64,000 nucleotides of DNA from Catonia carolina (GCA_035578175.1 JAQMRL010000003.1:94285969-94349968), one strand, 5' to 3'; counted from the stretch's first letter, positions 22,875 through 35,474 are shown. Notes: a model not told the origin generated them from the letters alone. Made by a program: numbers and translations.

Positions 22875-23015
22875 CTAAGCAGATGGCTTCTATATCAGAA
22901 TTCCCGGGTTCGATTTCCAGGCTGATCTTACATTTTAATCTCACTCATTTTCATCTACCTTTCTTTACTCTCTGTAATCCGTAATGTTCATAACAGTCTG
23001 ATGCAAAATAAAAAC
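22875..23015 (+). mobile_element. Degraded tRNA-derived SINE (family B)
   Basis: The head ends with CCCGGGTTCGATTTCC (B box), then GGCTGATCTTACATTTTAAT, TCACTCATTTTCATC and CAGTCTGATGCAAAATAAAAA. The A-box area is eroded. It lies about 130 bp after family A copy 2, as SINE and family A copies also do near 14.7 kb. Confidence 0.6.
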
Positions 23016-23019
23016 CGTT

Positions 23020-24911
23020 ATATGTTTTTGTTAATAAACTCAGTTTATAAATAATTTTATAATATAAATAGTTGTTTTCCAGCAATAAATAAAATTAAAA
23101 AATATTTTTTAAATTTTCTTAGTAAATATTGAATGGATGTAGTAAACTACTATAGGTTAAGTTAATATTACTTTTTAATTCTTAAAAAGTGTTTAAAATA
23201 TAATGTTTAATGTATAATGTTTTAATATTGATTTTACATTGTTTTAAATTAAATATAAGTTCATTATTTCAGTTTCCTTCTCATACGATGTGTATACACA
23301 TCGTATACACAATACGTATACTCCATATAGCTATCCTCTAACCTTACGTTAAGTTAAGAAGTATCAACAGCAGTGAGCTGCATATTTGTAAAAGATGGCT
23401 ACGTCACATTACTTAAAAGATATTTTAGTAAAAGATGAATGTTTAATGAAATTTGGGCGTCCAAAGAAAGGATACGTGGATTGAATCGATTTTGGGTAAA
23501 AAAACTTGTACAATTATTGTTAATATTAAAATCAGGAGTTAAATAAAACTAACTTAAAATTAACATAAAAAGACATTTTTTAAATATTTAATTTGTACAT
23601 AAGAGAGCAAGAGTTCAATAATCTGATATAAGTCAATAAGTAATTGTATTATAAAACATTCTTAATATAAACTAAAAAAATTATAATTGTGATACAAAAC
23701 GCACCCAAGACAAGACAGAATTAAAAATCCGTTTCGTATTAGTAGTCTACAACACTGATCTACAAAACATTTTTCTTTCAATATCTTTTTTCAATTTAGT
23801 ACTGTAACTTTTGGTAAAATTTGTATATTCTACACAGAGCGATAACAAATTTTTATATATCTCCATTTTATAGAATATAATATAATAAATACAAATAAAA
23901 ATACATGTATATGTTTTCATGCGCACAGATGAGTGGGGAAGGTTACTTGAAATGCAAAATGAGGACATATTTCTTTAGGCAAAAATAAACATGTGTTCAC
24001 GTTCATACAGTTTCAAAACATGTTTATAAATGCGGACGTGCTTCAACCAAATAAAATAACCTGTACTCCACTTACTAAATTTTATTTTATAAAACCTTAA
24101 TGCATAATATGTTTAAAATTCAAATACAAGCCTATTTTGTCGAGAAAGGTTTTAAAATAAAATAAATATATGAATACAAATTCCTTCAGTAGTAGTCTAT
24201 ACGTTATGTTATGTTCATTTAAATAGTAATCTGTTTGAATAAAAGCGAATCCAGAATGTTTCCCTGTTTGAAAGAATACATAAACACATTTTCATTCGAA
24301 TTGAAAATTAAATTTCATTTCAAATCAGTATACGAACGATGCATAAACCTTTTGGGACACATTTAGAAATGAAATTAATGTGTGTAACTTTCTACGTACA
24401 GGAAAAAATGGTATTCCCAACGGAATGCAATGTGTATTCAATAAACATTAACTTAATTAATACACTTCATAAAGTTTCATTAGAAAAAAAATAGTTTCTT
24501 TAATTATTCTATAAAAATTAATTAAACTTTAGTATGGTAATCTATGCATATGCATTTCATACACGCCGTTAATTTTATTAAAGATAATGATAAATTTGGG
24601 AAATGATTTCAGATGTACTCTATATCGTCAAACTATGCAGATTGGACCTTTTAGTATGTTCCATTTTCATACTTCAAATCTGTTATTTGAACAAAATTTT
24701 AGGATGTTCGTATCTTCTAAGGCCCTCCGATACCACGTTGTCCCTTTGGCTTGTAATAAACAGCAATGCGTTTTCAATCATCTGGCATCCAAAACAAAAT
24801 ACTATATTCATGCCTGAATTTCCGAATAGTTGTATCCCCCTCGTTTATTAATTTGAAGCCTACTATCTAAATTTCTTTTATGTTCCAGCAATTGGTACCA
24901 TGGTATAGGTC
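23020..24911. other. Intergenic DNA with a 24-bp perfect palindrome
   Basis: AT-rich with no gene. A perfect 24-bp palindrome centred on GTGTATACAC lies at 23283-23306. The last bases (24908-24911, GGTC) are the left target duplication of the gypsy array. Confidence 0.55.
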
Positions 24912-25428
24912 TGTCCCAGAGGTTCGTAAATAAAATTTTCAAATTATTTTAATCTCTTCAAAATTCAAGGTTCTTTATTAAAATTTCTTAATAAATATTA
25001 TAAAATCCTTAAAATTATTAAAATATTTAAAATCTTTTAAAATGTGTTAAAAATCCTTGAAAATCTGTTCCACCAAATCTTCTAAAATTGTTTATTATCT
25101 CTCAATAATATTATTTAAAATTCGAAAACTTTTTCTATTTTAAAAAACTGTAAATCGCATCTCATTCCTTAAAAGTTTTAAAATAGAATGAATTAACAAT
25201 CCATTTTATTTCATTAAATAATATGTTCTTTTTTTTTTTCTTTTAAATGTTTTTTTTTTATTATTATTCTCGTGGCTCGCATCTGAAGGTGGTAAATCAT
25301 CTGTTGTTTATATTGAGTGTGTGAATGTGTATGTTTATGTATGTTTATGTTATGCGTGAGCGTATTTAGTTTGTCATTTGTATGTACGTATGCGTTATTG
25401 TTTGTGTGTATAAGTGTCTCCTATTACA
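24912..25428 (-). repeat. Gypsy LTR 1 (3' LTR of array)
   Basis: 517 bp, TG...CA on both strands (minus strand TGTAATAGG...GGGACA). An AATAAA polyadenylation signal on the minus strand lies at 24974-24979. It differs from the other two LTRs by A instead of C at 25025 and by poly-T lengths. Confidence 0.95.
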
Positions 25429-25433
25429 ATCTT

Positions 25434-25447
25434 CCCCCCCCCCCCCC
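25434..25447 (-). promoter_or_regulatory. Polypurine tract of gypsy copy 1 (G14)
   Basis: On the minus strand a run of 14 G followed by AAGAT abuts the 3' LTR. This is the expected position of the polypurine tract that primes plus-strand DNA. A homopolymeric G tract preceded by CCCC (self-complementary CCCCGGGG) is unusual. Confidence 0.75.
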
Positions 25448-25662
25448 GGGGAGTATGCATAAGCAAAAAGGATAAGGGGTGGGTGCTTAAATGTTAAAAA
25501 AAGAAAGTGAGTACGTAGCAGTTGTCGGCCTGAGACGGTAAAATTCGTTCATTCGGGGCCCCTTTCAATAATACATTCATACAGCATGCAAACAGCATTT
25601 GTTTTTTTTTTATTTTTTTTTATTACAATCATCTCAAGCTCGAGTATCGCGACAGACATCAC

Positions 25663-28600
25663 CTAAAAAGTATTTTTTTTAGCAAATGATGTAACCTTTT
25701 TAAGGTTAGAAATGTGTTCTTTAGTTATTTCCCCTCCAATAGTCTTACGGAGTAAGGCTGTAACTGGTGTGGAAAAGCCGATGATATAAAATGGTTCAGA
25801 CCATCGGTATGCCATTTTTGCACAAATATTTTTCCGTTTCGAACTTACGGGGTGAGTTTTAAGCAAAACTTTATCTCCCACCGAAAACGGATTGGGATGG
25901 CGCGTAGCATTATATCGGTGCGCCATATCATGATGAGATTTAATTAGTTTTCTTCTAATGTCACACATCATGTTACTTGAACGTACAGGATTTCTATGAA
26001 GGATATCTTGGATATTCCATGCTCTATCCAACGGTGTTTGAGCTGGAAAAGTATGCAATATATCAAATGGACATTCTCCATGCGCGTTATGTTGAGCCAT
26101 ATTGAAGGCTAATTGAAACCAAAATAGAGATTTATCCCAGGTTGTTTGAGTAGTTGCATGGTATGCAATAAGAATAGACCGAAGATTTCGGTTTAATCGT
26201 TCGGCGTGAGATGGTTGTGGATGGTAAGGGGAGAGAGTGGTTCGTTTTATGCCTAGATTGAAGCAAAAGTTTTTAAAAATTATTGAATTAAAATTTTTGG
26301 CATTATCTGTGACGATTAATCTCGGGATGGAGTAATTTTGAAAAATACGTTTTAATTCCTCTATAATGGAGGATGTATTAGTGTTTTTTAATGGAGCCAA
26401 CCATGTAAATTTTGAAAAACTGTCTACCACCACTAGAATATATTTGTACCCTTGGTTGGTTTTTGGTAGGCTGCCTACCGTATCAATAAACAGTGTATCA
26501 AATGGTGTTGTTGGAACTCTGGAACTGAGATTTCCCCATTTATAATTCATTCCAGGTTTGCTGCGTTGGCAGGTTGTACAAGCATTCACTTTTAAAGGAA
26601 TTTCTTGATATACAGCCGGCCAATAAAAATACCGTGTAATTTTGTGTATAGTTTTAGCGCCACCTAAATGTCCACCGATTTCCGAATGATGAAAATATTT
26701 AAATACTAAATCTTTTAGAGAATTGGGGAGAACGATTTTGGTTGGATTATTGTTTTTATCTTTTAGACATAGAACTCCTTTGGATAAACAAAATTTATTA
26801 TTCATTTGTTGTTTTTGTTGAAGGATAAAGGTATCCTGTTCCTGATGTTGTCTTATGTCTGTAAAAGATAGGGGGAACTGCGATAATAAAGTATTAATAT
26901 AAGATATATCTTTTGAGATATCTTCATTATTTAAATCGTACATCCTCGATAATGCGTCCGCCACATTATTATCCGAACCACGGATGTGATTAATTTTAAA
27001 TTTAAAAACAGATAACCGAAGTAACCATCTAGCCAATCTACCCAACTGTTTTGGTCTGGAAAGAAGCCAGGCTAAGGCTTGATTATCGGTTTCTAAAAGA
27101 AATTCACGATGTGCTAAATAGGTCCTGAAATGATCTGTTGCAAAAACAACCGCAAGACATTCGCGTTCATATGCAGAAAATTTCCTTTCTGCTTCTGTCA
27201 ATGTCTTGGAAGCATATGCTATGGGTCGTCTAGAACCTTCTTGTTCTTATAGTAAGACCGCTCCTAGACCTGTATCCGACGCATCTGTTTGTAAAATAAA
27301 TTGTTTAGAAAAGTCAGGTATGGATAATACCGGGGGATTAGCAATTGCTTGTTTAAGATCTTCAAACGCGTTTCTTTGTGAATCTCCCCAGACAAACTGA
27401 GTATTTTTACGACGCAATTTATTTAGGGGTTCGATTCTATCAGCATAATTTTTGATAAATTTAGAAAAATAATTAATCATACCACAGTATCGATGTACTT
27501 GTTTCACTGACGTAGGTTCCGGGTACTCCAATATTTTTTGTGTCCTAGTTGAGTCTATAGAGACCCCTTTGTACAATAATGTGTGTCCCAGAAACGGTAT
27601 TTCATTTACGGCAAATGTTACCTTATCAGGATTAACTGTAATGCCAGCCTTCCGCAGAATTGACAATACTATTTTAATGTGTTTCAGATGTTCTGGAAAA
27701 CTTTTGGAATATATTAATATATCATCCATGTAATTAAATACAAATTTATATTTAATGTTTTTAAATATTGTATTCATAAGACGTGTTAAAACTTGTGCGC
27801 CAGTCGACAAACCAAAAGGTAATCTCTCATACTCGTATAAGCCATCCGGGGTACAGAACGCGGTGATTTGACGAGATTTTTCTGTCAATGGTATTTGATG
27901 GTACGCTTGTGCTAAATCTAATGTACTGAACCATCGTGCATTGGAAAACCATTGAAAAGCATGATTGATATTCGGTAAAGGTTGGGCCTCTGAGTCAATT
28001 ATTAAGTTGACTTGGCGATAGTCTACGACTAAACGACTCGTGCCATTCGGTTTTGGAATCAAAAAGGCTGGAGATGAATAAGGCGAAACACTTTCTCTAA
28101 TTACTTTATCTTTTAATAATTTATCAATTTGTTGTTTCATTTGAAGTGTTTTTATTGGATTTAATGGATAGGGTCTAGATTTTATAATTTCACTATTTTT
28201 AAGTTTAATATCATATTTTAATACGTGGGTACAGCCTAATTTAGTAGTGAGTACGTCAGGAAATTCCTTACATAAATTATTAATTTTATTTTTAATATAC
28301 TCACTTTGTTCCACATTATTAATCTGATCTGGGTATAAATTTATTAGATGAAATTTTTGATTTTTCAACCAGTCAAAAGTTATCACAGACCTTGTGGCGT
28401 TAAATATTGCACGTGTTTTTTGTAGAAAATGCATTCCAAGTATTATTTCGTGCTGTATTTTTGTTAATACCTTAAAATTTATTTTCCATGATATATTTTG
28501 TAGGTTAATGTTAATCCAGACCTGTTTATCAATTTCTAGAGGAAACCTATCAGCTGTAAGACAAATTGCCTTAATATTTTCCTCTTTTATAATCGCCTTC

Positions 28601-28818
28601 TTAGCCTTTAAAAGTTTATACATTTGTTGGTTAATAATGTTGTGTGTGGAACCAGAATCAATAAGGGTATTAAATATATCATTTTTGATTTTTATTGATA
28701 AAGCTTTCAAAGTATAATTACTGTTTAACCCTTGTTCTCTTATCTTTAAATGTTTACATGTGTTATGTTTACAAATACGCATCATATGACTATGTTGTGC
28801 GCATTTGTAAACATTCAG
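25663..28818 (-). pseudogene. pol: gypsy pol polyprotein, copy 1, one nonsense codon
   Basis: Pol is read in the -1 frame relative to gag from about 28818, with the first Met at 28785. Protease active site DSG is at residues 43-45 of the Met-started frame. The reverse transcriptase has SRLVVDYRQVN, catalytic Asp290 in STLDLAQAY and YMDD at 352-355. RNase H begins with Asp501 in QTDASDTGLGAVLL. An in-frame TAA (27249-27247) cuts the frame inside RNase H, and the same frame resumes at once. The second part continues RNase H (TEAERKFSAYERE, LLETDNQ, NNVADALSRM). It then has integrase: zinc site H172, H178, C208 and C211, and catalytic D240, D299 and E334, followed by a basic C-terminal domain ending near AKMAYRWSEPF. 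Apart from the stop the frame is complete over about 1,050 codons. Whether the TAA is read through or is a lesion cannot be told from sequence; lesion is more likely. Confidence 0.92.
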
Positions 28819-30008
28819 TTTTTTGGAACATGGTTATTTCCTTTTTGCTGCAAAAGTTTACAATTTCTTTTGATATGACCTAATTTATGACAATAAAAAC
28901 ACTTCAAAGTTGTTGCTGACATTTGTGATCTGATTTTATTGCATGCTGTATCTTTTAATGTGTTTTGTTTACCTTGAGTAGGTACTGTGTTATTTTCAGT
29001 GTTTATGACGCTTGTATTATTCATTTTTGATAAACCGATGTCATTAAGAGTTCTAGCATAAACTCTTTCATAGACATAGGCATCTAATTTATTAAAATCT
29101 TGTAAGTTATTGGGTTTGCCAATTATACCTATGTGTGTGGCATATATTTCATTTAAACCCGTTAAAATTATATTAATTAACTCACCTTCTGTTAAATCTA
29201 GTCTTAATACATCATGATTTTCTAAAATTTCTCTCATGTATTCCGCAAGGGTTTCCGTTTGTGACTGGTTTCGGTATAATAATTTTAATTTTTATATTTC
29301 TTTCATTTTTGGTGTGATTAATTTATTTACTAAATCTCTATGAAATTGATCGAAATTATGATTATTTCTAATAAAATTTTCAAAAATTTGTTCTGTGAAA
29401 CCGGTCATAAACGGAGTTAACAACACCAAGGGTAAATCAACTGCATAACGTTTCTGTATCTGTTTAATGATTTTGATATTTCGTACTAACGTGTCAATGT
29501 CACGTCCATCAGTAATAGTTAATTGTTTTAATTCATTTTCTATTGGATTTGCAATTTTTGTCCAATTAAAGTTCAATTCGCGTTGGAAACATACGGGATT
29601 ATTGTTACCTACGGGATTTGGTATTAATATGTCAGGGGTTTCGTTTATAAGAACAGGATTTTGCATTTCTGGGTGATGCATAAGATTAATTTGATCACAA
29701 TTAAGAATTCCTTGTTGTTGATCAGGTAAGAAATTATTCCCTAAATGTGCCTCTTCAGGATTTAAGTTTTGCTCGAAATTAGGTCCAACTTCAAAATTAT
29801 GCAACCCATTAGCCTTCCAAATATCAAATCCCTCCCTTAAATTTTGAAAGCCTACGACTTTATCTGGTTTGTTGGGTAATATAAACGTTAATATTTTGTT
29901 AAACCGATCATCAAAAATTTCGGCATTATACTTTTCTAATTCATTTAAATTTTCTATGTTTCTTAACCTTACTAAATAGTTTTGACACTCTGTCAGTTGT
30001 TTATCCAT
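28815..30008 (-). pseudogene. gag: gypsy gag, copy 1, one nonsense codon
   Basis: The frame starts at ATG 30008 (MDKQLTECQNYL) and is 398 codons long including two stops. It is interrupted by TAA at 29294-29292 after 238 residues and continues in the same frame to TGA 28817-28815. The second part holds the nucleocapsid zinc knuckle CFYCHKLGHIKRNC, exactly C-x2-C-x4-H-x4-C, near its C terminus. The first part is the matrix/capsid-like region, with no strong named motif. Gag would package the RNA and form the particle. The internal TAA removes the zinc knuckle and everything downstream from normal translation, and the other copy shares it. The leader between the primer binding site and the ATG is about 350 nt. 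Confidence 0.85.
28818..28824 (-). promoter_or_regulatory. -1 frameshift slippery heptamer, copy 1
   Basis: On the minus strand the heptamer A AAA AAC lies in the correct gag phase and is followed directly by the gag stop TGA (28817-28815). Slipping back one base opens the pol frame, with 11 sense codons before the first pol Met. A AAA AAC is a known efficient -1 heptamer (for example in mouse mammary tumour virus gag-pro). I did not model a downstream pseudoknot. Confidence 0.75.
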
Positions 30009-30357
30009 GTCAAATCTATGTAATGTATATTACATAGATTCATTCCTGTCTATTCATGTTTCTATTTGTTTTGTTTGTTGATGATGATTATTTATGTGTA
30101 TGTAATAGATGACTTACCAGTCGACGTCGGTATACCTGTCAGATGTGAGTTGTTTATAATTTGTTTTTTTGTAAATTTTAGAAGATTTGTTGTTTTATTT
30201 TTGATCTTTCCTTTTGTCTCTTTCTTGGCCTTTGACTAATTTTGTTATATTTGTTTGATGATTTCTTGTTGATGAATTCTTCCTTTTTGTTTATTATTTT
30301 AATTTCTTTCCCAAATATTATATTATTGAATTTATTTATTGAAATTTTTCATTAAGT

Positions 30358-30375
30358 ATCCTGGTCACGGCACCA
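30358..30375 (-). promoter_or_regulatory. Primer binding site for tRNA-His, copy 1
   Basis: The minus strand has TGGTGCCGTGACCAGGAT, four A residues after the LTR end. It is complementary to the CCA-tailed 3' end of insect tRNA-His (acceptor TCACGGC plus discriminator A, preceded by CCTGG), as I recall that tRNA. The match covers all 18 bases. Confidence 0.8.
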
Positions 30376-30379
30376 TTTT

Positions 30380-30895
30380 TGTCCCAGAGGTTCGTAAATA
30401 AAATTTTCAAATTATTTTAATCTCTTCAAAATTCAAGGTTCTTTATTAAAATTTCTTAATAAATATTATAAAATCCTTAAAATTATTAAAATCTTTAAAA
30501 TCTTTTAAAATGTGTTAAAAATCCTTGAAAATCTGTTCCACCAAATCTTCTAAAATTGTTTATTATCTCTCAATAATATTATTTAAAATTCGAAAACTTT
30601 TTCTATTTTAAAAAACTGTAAATCGCATCTCATTCCTTAAAAGTTTTAAAATAGAATGAATTAACAATCCATTTTATTTCATTAAATAATATGTTCTTTT
30701 TTTTTTCTTTTAAATGTTTTTTTTTTATTATTATTCTCGTGGCTCGCATCTGAAGGTGGTAAATCATCTGTTGTTTATATTGAGTGTGTGAATGTGTATG
30801 TTTATGTATGTTTATGTTATGCGTGAGCGTATTTAGTTTGTCATTTGTATGTACGTATGCGTTATTGTTTGTGTGTATAAGTGTCTCCTATTACA
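30380..30895 (-). repeat. Gypsy LTR 2 (central, shared)
   Basis: 516 bp. It is both the 5' LTR of copy 1 and the 3' LTR of copy 2: the primer binding site of copy 1 lies on its left and the polypurine tract of copy 2 on its right. No target duplication adjoins it. Confidence 0.95.
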
Positions 30896-30899
30896 ATCT

Positions 30900-30913
30900 C
30901 CCCCCCCCCCCCC
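30900..30913 (-). promoter_or_regulatory. Polypurine tract of gypsy copy 2 (G14)
   Basis: The minus strand has 14 G followed by AGAT and then the central LTR. It is the same as copy 1 except that one A is missing from the spacer. Confidence 0.75.
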
Positions 30914-31128
30914 GGGGAGTATGCATAAGCAAAAAGGATAAGGGGTGGGTGCTTAAATGTTAAAAAAAGAAAGTGAGTACGTAGCAGTTGTCGGCCTGAG
31001 ACGGTAAAATTCGTTCATTCGGGGCCCCTTTCAATAATACATTCATACAGCATGCAAACAGCATTTGTTTTTTTTTTATTTTTTTTTATTACAATCATCT
31101 CAAGCTCGAGTATCGCGACAGACATCAC

Positions 31129-34100
31129 CTAAAAAGTATTTTTTTTAGCAAATGATGTAACCTTTTTAAGGTTAGAAATGTGTTCTTTAGTTATTTCCCC
31201 TCCAATAGTCTTACGGAGTAAGGCTGTAACTGGTGTGGAAAAGCCGATGATATAAAATGGTTCAGACCATCGGTATGCCATTTTTGCACAAATATTTTTC
31301 CGTTTCGAACTTACGGGGTGAGTTTTAAGCAAAACTTTATCTCCCACCGAAAACGGATTGGGATGGCGCGTAGCATTATATCGGTGCGCCATATCATGAT
31401 GAGATTTAATTAGTTTTCTTCTAATGTCACACATCATGTTACTTGAACGTACAGGATTTCTATGAAGGATATCTTGGATATTCCATGCTCTATCCAACGG
31501 TGTTTGAGCTGGAAAAGTATGCAATATATCAAATGGACATTCTCCATGCGCGTTATGTTGAGCCATATTGAAGGCTAATTGAAACCAAAATAGAGATTTA
31601 TCCCAGGTTGTTTGAGTAGTTGCATGGTATGCAATAAGAATAGACCGAAGATTTCGGTTTAATCGTTCGGCGTGAGATGGTTGTGGATGGTAAGGGGAGA
31701 GAGTGGTTCGTTTTATGCCTAGATTGAAGCAAAAGTTTTTAAAAATTATTGAATTAAAATTTTTGGCATTATCTGTGACGATTAATCTCGGGATGGAGTA
31801 ATTTTGAAAAATACGTTTTAATTCCTCTATAATGGAGGATGTATTAGTGTTTTTTAATGGAGCCAACCATGTAAATTTTGAAAAACTGTCTACCACCACT
31901 AGAATATATTTGTACCCTTGGTTGGTTTTTGGTAGGCTGCCTACCGTATCAATAAACAGTGTATCAAATGGTGTTGTTGGAACTCTGGAACTGAGATTTC
32001 CCCATTTATAATTCATTCCAGGTTTGCTGCGTTGGCAGGTTGTACAAGCATTCACTTTTAAAGGAATTTCTTGATATACAGCCGGCCAATAAAAATACCG
32101 TGTAATTTTGTGTATAGTTTTAGCGCCACCTAAATGTCCACCGATTTCCGAATGATGAAAATATTTAAATACTAAATCTTTTAGAGAATTGGGGAGAACG
32201 ATTTTGGTTGGATTATTGTTTTTATCTTTTAGACATAGAACTCCTTTGGATAAACAAAATTTATTATTCATTTGTTGTTTTTGTTGAAGGATAAAGGTAT
32301 CCTGTTCCTGATGTTGTCTTATGTCTGTAAAAGATAGGGGGAACTGCGATAATAAAGTATTAATATAAGATATATCTTTTGAGATATCTTCATTATTTAA
32401 ATCGTACATCCTCGATAATGCGTCCGCCACATTATTATCCGAACCACGGATGTGATTAATTTTAAATTTAAAAACAGATAACCGAAGTAACCATCTAGCC
32501 AATCTACCCAACTGTTTTGGTCTGGAAAGAAGCCAGGCTAAGGCTTGATTATCGGTTTCTAAAAGAAATTCACGATGTGCTAAATAGGTCCTGAAATGAT
32601 CTGTTGCAAAAACAACCGCAAGACATTCGCGTTCATATGCAGAAAATTTCCTTTCTGCTTCTGTCAATGTCTTGGAAGCATATGCTATGGGTCGTCTAGA
32701 ACCTTCTTGTTCTTATAGTAAGACCGCTCCTAGACCTGTATCCGACGCATCTGTTTGTAAAATAAATTGTTTAGAAAAGTCAGGTATGGATAATACCGGG
32801 GGATTAGCAATTGCTTGTTTAAGATCTTCAAACGCGTTTCTTTGTGAATCTCCCCAGACAAACAGAGTATTTTTACGACGCAATTTATTTAGGGGTTCGA
32901 TTCTATCAGCATAATTTTTGATAAATTTAGAAAAATAATTAATCATACCACAGTATCGATGTACTTGTTTCACTGACGTAGGTTCCGGGTACTCCAATAT
33001 TTTTTGTGTCCTAGTTGAGTCTATAGAGACCCCTTTGTACAATAATGTGTGTCCCAGAAACGGTATTTCATTTACGGCAAATGTTACCTTATCAGGATTA
33101 ACTGTAATGCCAGCCTTCCGCAGAATTGACAATACTATTTTAATGTGTTTCAGATGTTCTGGAAAACTTTTGGAATATATTAATATATCATCCATGTAAT
33201 TAAATACAAATTTATATTTAATGTTTTTAAATATTGTATTCATAAGACGTGTTAAAACTTGTGCGCCAGTCGACAAACCAAAAGGTAATCTCTCATACTC
33301 GTATAAGCCATCCGGGGTACAGAACGCGGTGATTTGACGAGATTTTTCTGTCAATGGTATTTGATGGTACGCTTGTGCTAAATCTAATGTACTGAACCAT
33401 CGTGCATTGGAAAACCATTGAAAAGCATGATTGATATTCGGTAAAGGTTGGGCCTCTGAGTCAATTATTAAGTTGACTTGGCGATAGTCTACGACTAAAC
33501 GACTCGTGCCATTCGGTTTTGGAATCAAAAAGGCTGGAGATGAATAAGGCGAAACACTTTCTCTAATTACTTTATCTTTTAATAATTTATCAATTTGTTG
33601 TTTCATTTGAAGTGTTTTTATTGGATTTAATGGATAGGGTCTAGATTTTATAATTTCACTATTTTTAAGTTTAATATCATATTTTAATACGTGGGTACAG
33701 CCTAATTTAGTAGTGAGTACGTCAGGAAATTCCTTACATAAATTATTAATTTTATTTTTAATATACTCACTTTGTTCCACATTATTAATCTGATCTGGGT
33801 ATAAATTTATTAGATGAAATTTTTGATTTTTCAACCAGTCAAAAGTTATCACAGACCTTGTGGCGTTAAATATTGCACGTGTTTTTTGTAGAAAATGCAT
33901 TCCAAGTATTATTTCGTGCTGTATTTTTGTTAATACCTTAAAATTTATTTTCCATGATATATTTTGTAGGTTAATGTTAATCCAGACCTGTTTATCAATT
34001 TCTAGAGGAAACCTATCAGCTGTAAGACAAATTGCCTTAATATTTTCCTCTTTTATAATCGCCTTCTTAGCCTTTAAAAGTTTATACATTTGTTGGTTAA

Positions 34101-34284
34101 TAATGTTGTGTGTGGAACCAGAATCAATAAGGGTATTAAATATATCATTTTTGATTTTTATTGATAAAGCTTTCAAAGTATAATTACTGTTTAACCCTTG
34201 TTCTCTTATCTTTAAATGTTTACATGTGTTATGTTTACAAATACGCATCATATGACTATGTTGTGCGCATTTGTAAACATTCAG
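31129..34284 (-). pseudogene. pol: gypsy pol polyprotein, copy 2, one nonsense codon
   Basis: Domain order and motifs are identical to copy 1: protease DSG, reverse transcriptase YMDD, RNase H, integrase HHCC, and a D-D-E triad with 34 residues between the last two. The same in-frame TAA sits in RNase H (32715-32713). The predicted protein differs from copy 1 at one position, residue 463 of the Met-started frame (Leu here, Gln in copy 1; the base change is in the AAACAGAGTA context near 32863). The integrase half is identical in both copies. Confidence 0.92.
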
Positions 34285-35474
34285 TTTTTTGGAACATGGT
34301 TATTTCCTTTTTGCTGCAAAAGTTTACAATTTCTTTTGATATGACCTAATTTATGACAATAAAAACACTTCAAAGTTGTTGCTGACATTTGTGATCTGAT
34401 TTTATTGCATGCTGTATCTTTTAATGTGTTTTGTTTACCTTGAGTAGGTACTGTGTTATTTTCAGTGTTTATGACGCTTGTATTATTCATTTTTGATAAA
34501 CCGATGTCATTAAGAGTTCTAGCATAAACTCTTTCATAGACATAGGCATCTAATTTATTAAAATCTTGTAAGTTATTGGGTTTGCCAATTATACCTATGT
34601 GTGTGGCATATATTTCATTTAAACCCGTTAAAATTATATTAATTAACTCACCTTCTGTTAAATCTAGTCTTAATACATCATGATTTTCTAAAATTTCTCT
34701 CATGTATTCCGCAAGGGTTTCCGTTTGTGACTGGTTTCGGTATAATAATTTTAATTTTTATATTTCTTTCATTTTTGGTGTGATTAATTTATTTACTAAA
34801 TCTCTATGAAATTGATCGAAATTATGATTATTTCTAATAAAATTTTCAAAAATTTGTTCTGTGAAACCGGTCATAAACGGAGTTAACAACACCAAGGGTA
34901 AATCAACTGCATAACGTTTCTGTATCTGTTTAATGATTTTGATATTTCGTACTAACGTGTCAATGTCACGTCCATCAGTAATAGTTAATTGTTTTAATTC
35001 ATTTTCTATTGGATTTGCAATTTTTGTCCAATTAAAGTTCAATTCGCGTTGGAAACATACGGGATTATTGTTACCTACGGGATTTGGTATTAATATGTCA
35101 GGGGTTTCGTTTATAAGAACAGGATTTTGCATTTCTGGGTGATGCATAAGATTAATTTGATCACAATTAAGAATTCCTTGTTGTTGATCAGGTAAGAAAT
35201 TATTCCCTAAATGTGCCTCTTCAGGATTTAAGTTTTGCTCGAAATTAGGTCCAACTTCAAAATTATGCAACCCATTAGCCTTCCAAATATCAAATCCCTC
35301 CCTTAAATTTTGAAAGCCTACGACTTTATCTGGTTTGTTGGGTAATATAAACGTTAATATTTTGTTAAACCGATCATCAAAAATTTCGGCATTATACTTT
35401 TCTAATTCATTTAAATTTTCTATGTTTCTTAACCTTACTAAATAGTTTTGACACTCTGTCAGTTGTTTATCCAT
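34281..35474 (-). pseudogene. gag: gypsy gag, copy 2, one nonsense codon
   Basis: The predicted protein is identical to copy 1. It has the same start (ATG 35474), the same internal TAA (34760-34758) after 238 residues, the same CCHC zinc knuckle near the C terminus, and the same TGA after the slippery heptamer. Sharing the lesion means it existed before the array formed, or was spread by conversion. Confidence 0.85.
34284..34290 (-). promoter_or_regulatory. -1 frameshift slippery heptamer, copy 2
   Basis: The same A AAA AAC heptamer directly precedes the gag TGA (34283-34281) and is in phase with gag. Pol opens in the -1 frame. Confidence 0.75.

Noticed and set aside
25434..25447. C-run read as an assembly gap artefact
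   Set aside because: The same 14-base run occurs at the equivalent place in copy 2 (30900-30913) and sits exactly where a polypurine tract should be.
27206..29676. Plus-strand open frames inside the gypsy copy (and equivalents in copy 2)
   Set aside because: They are antisense shadows of gag and pol, with no domains of their own.
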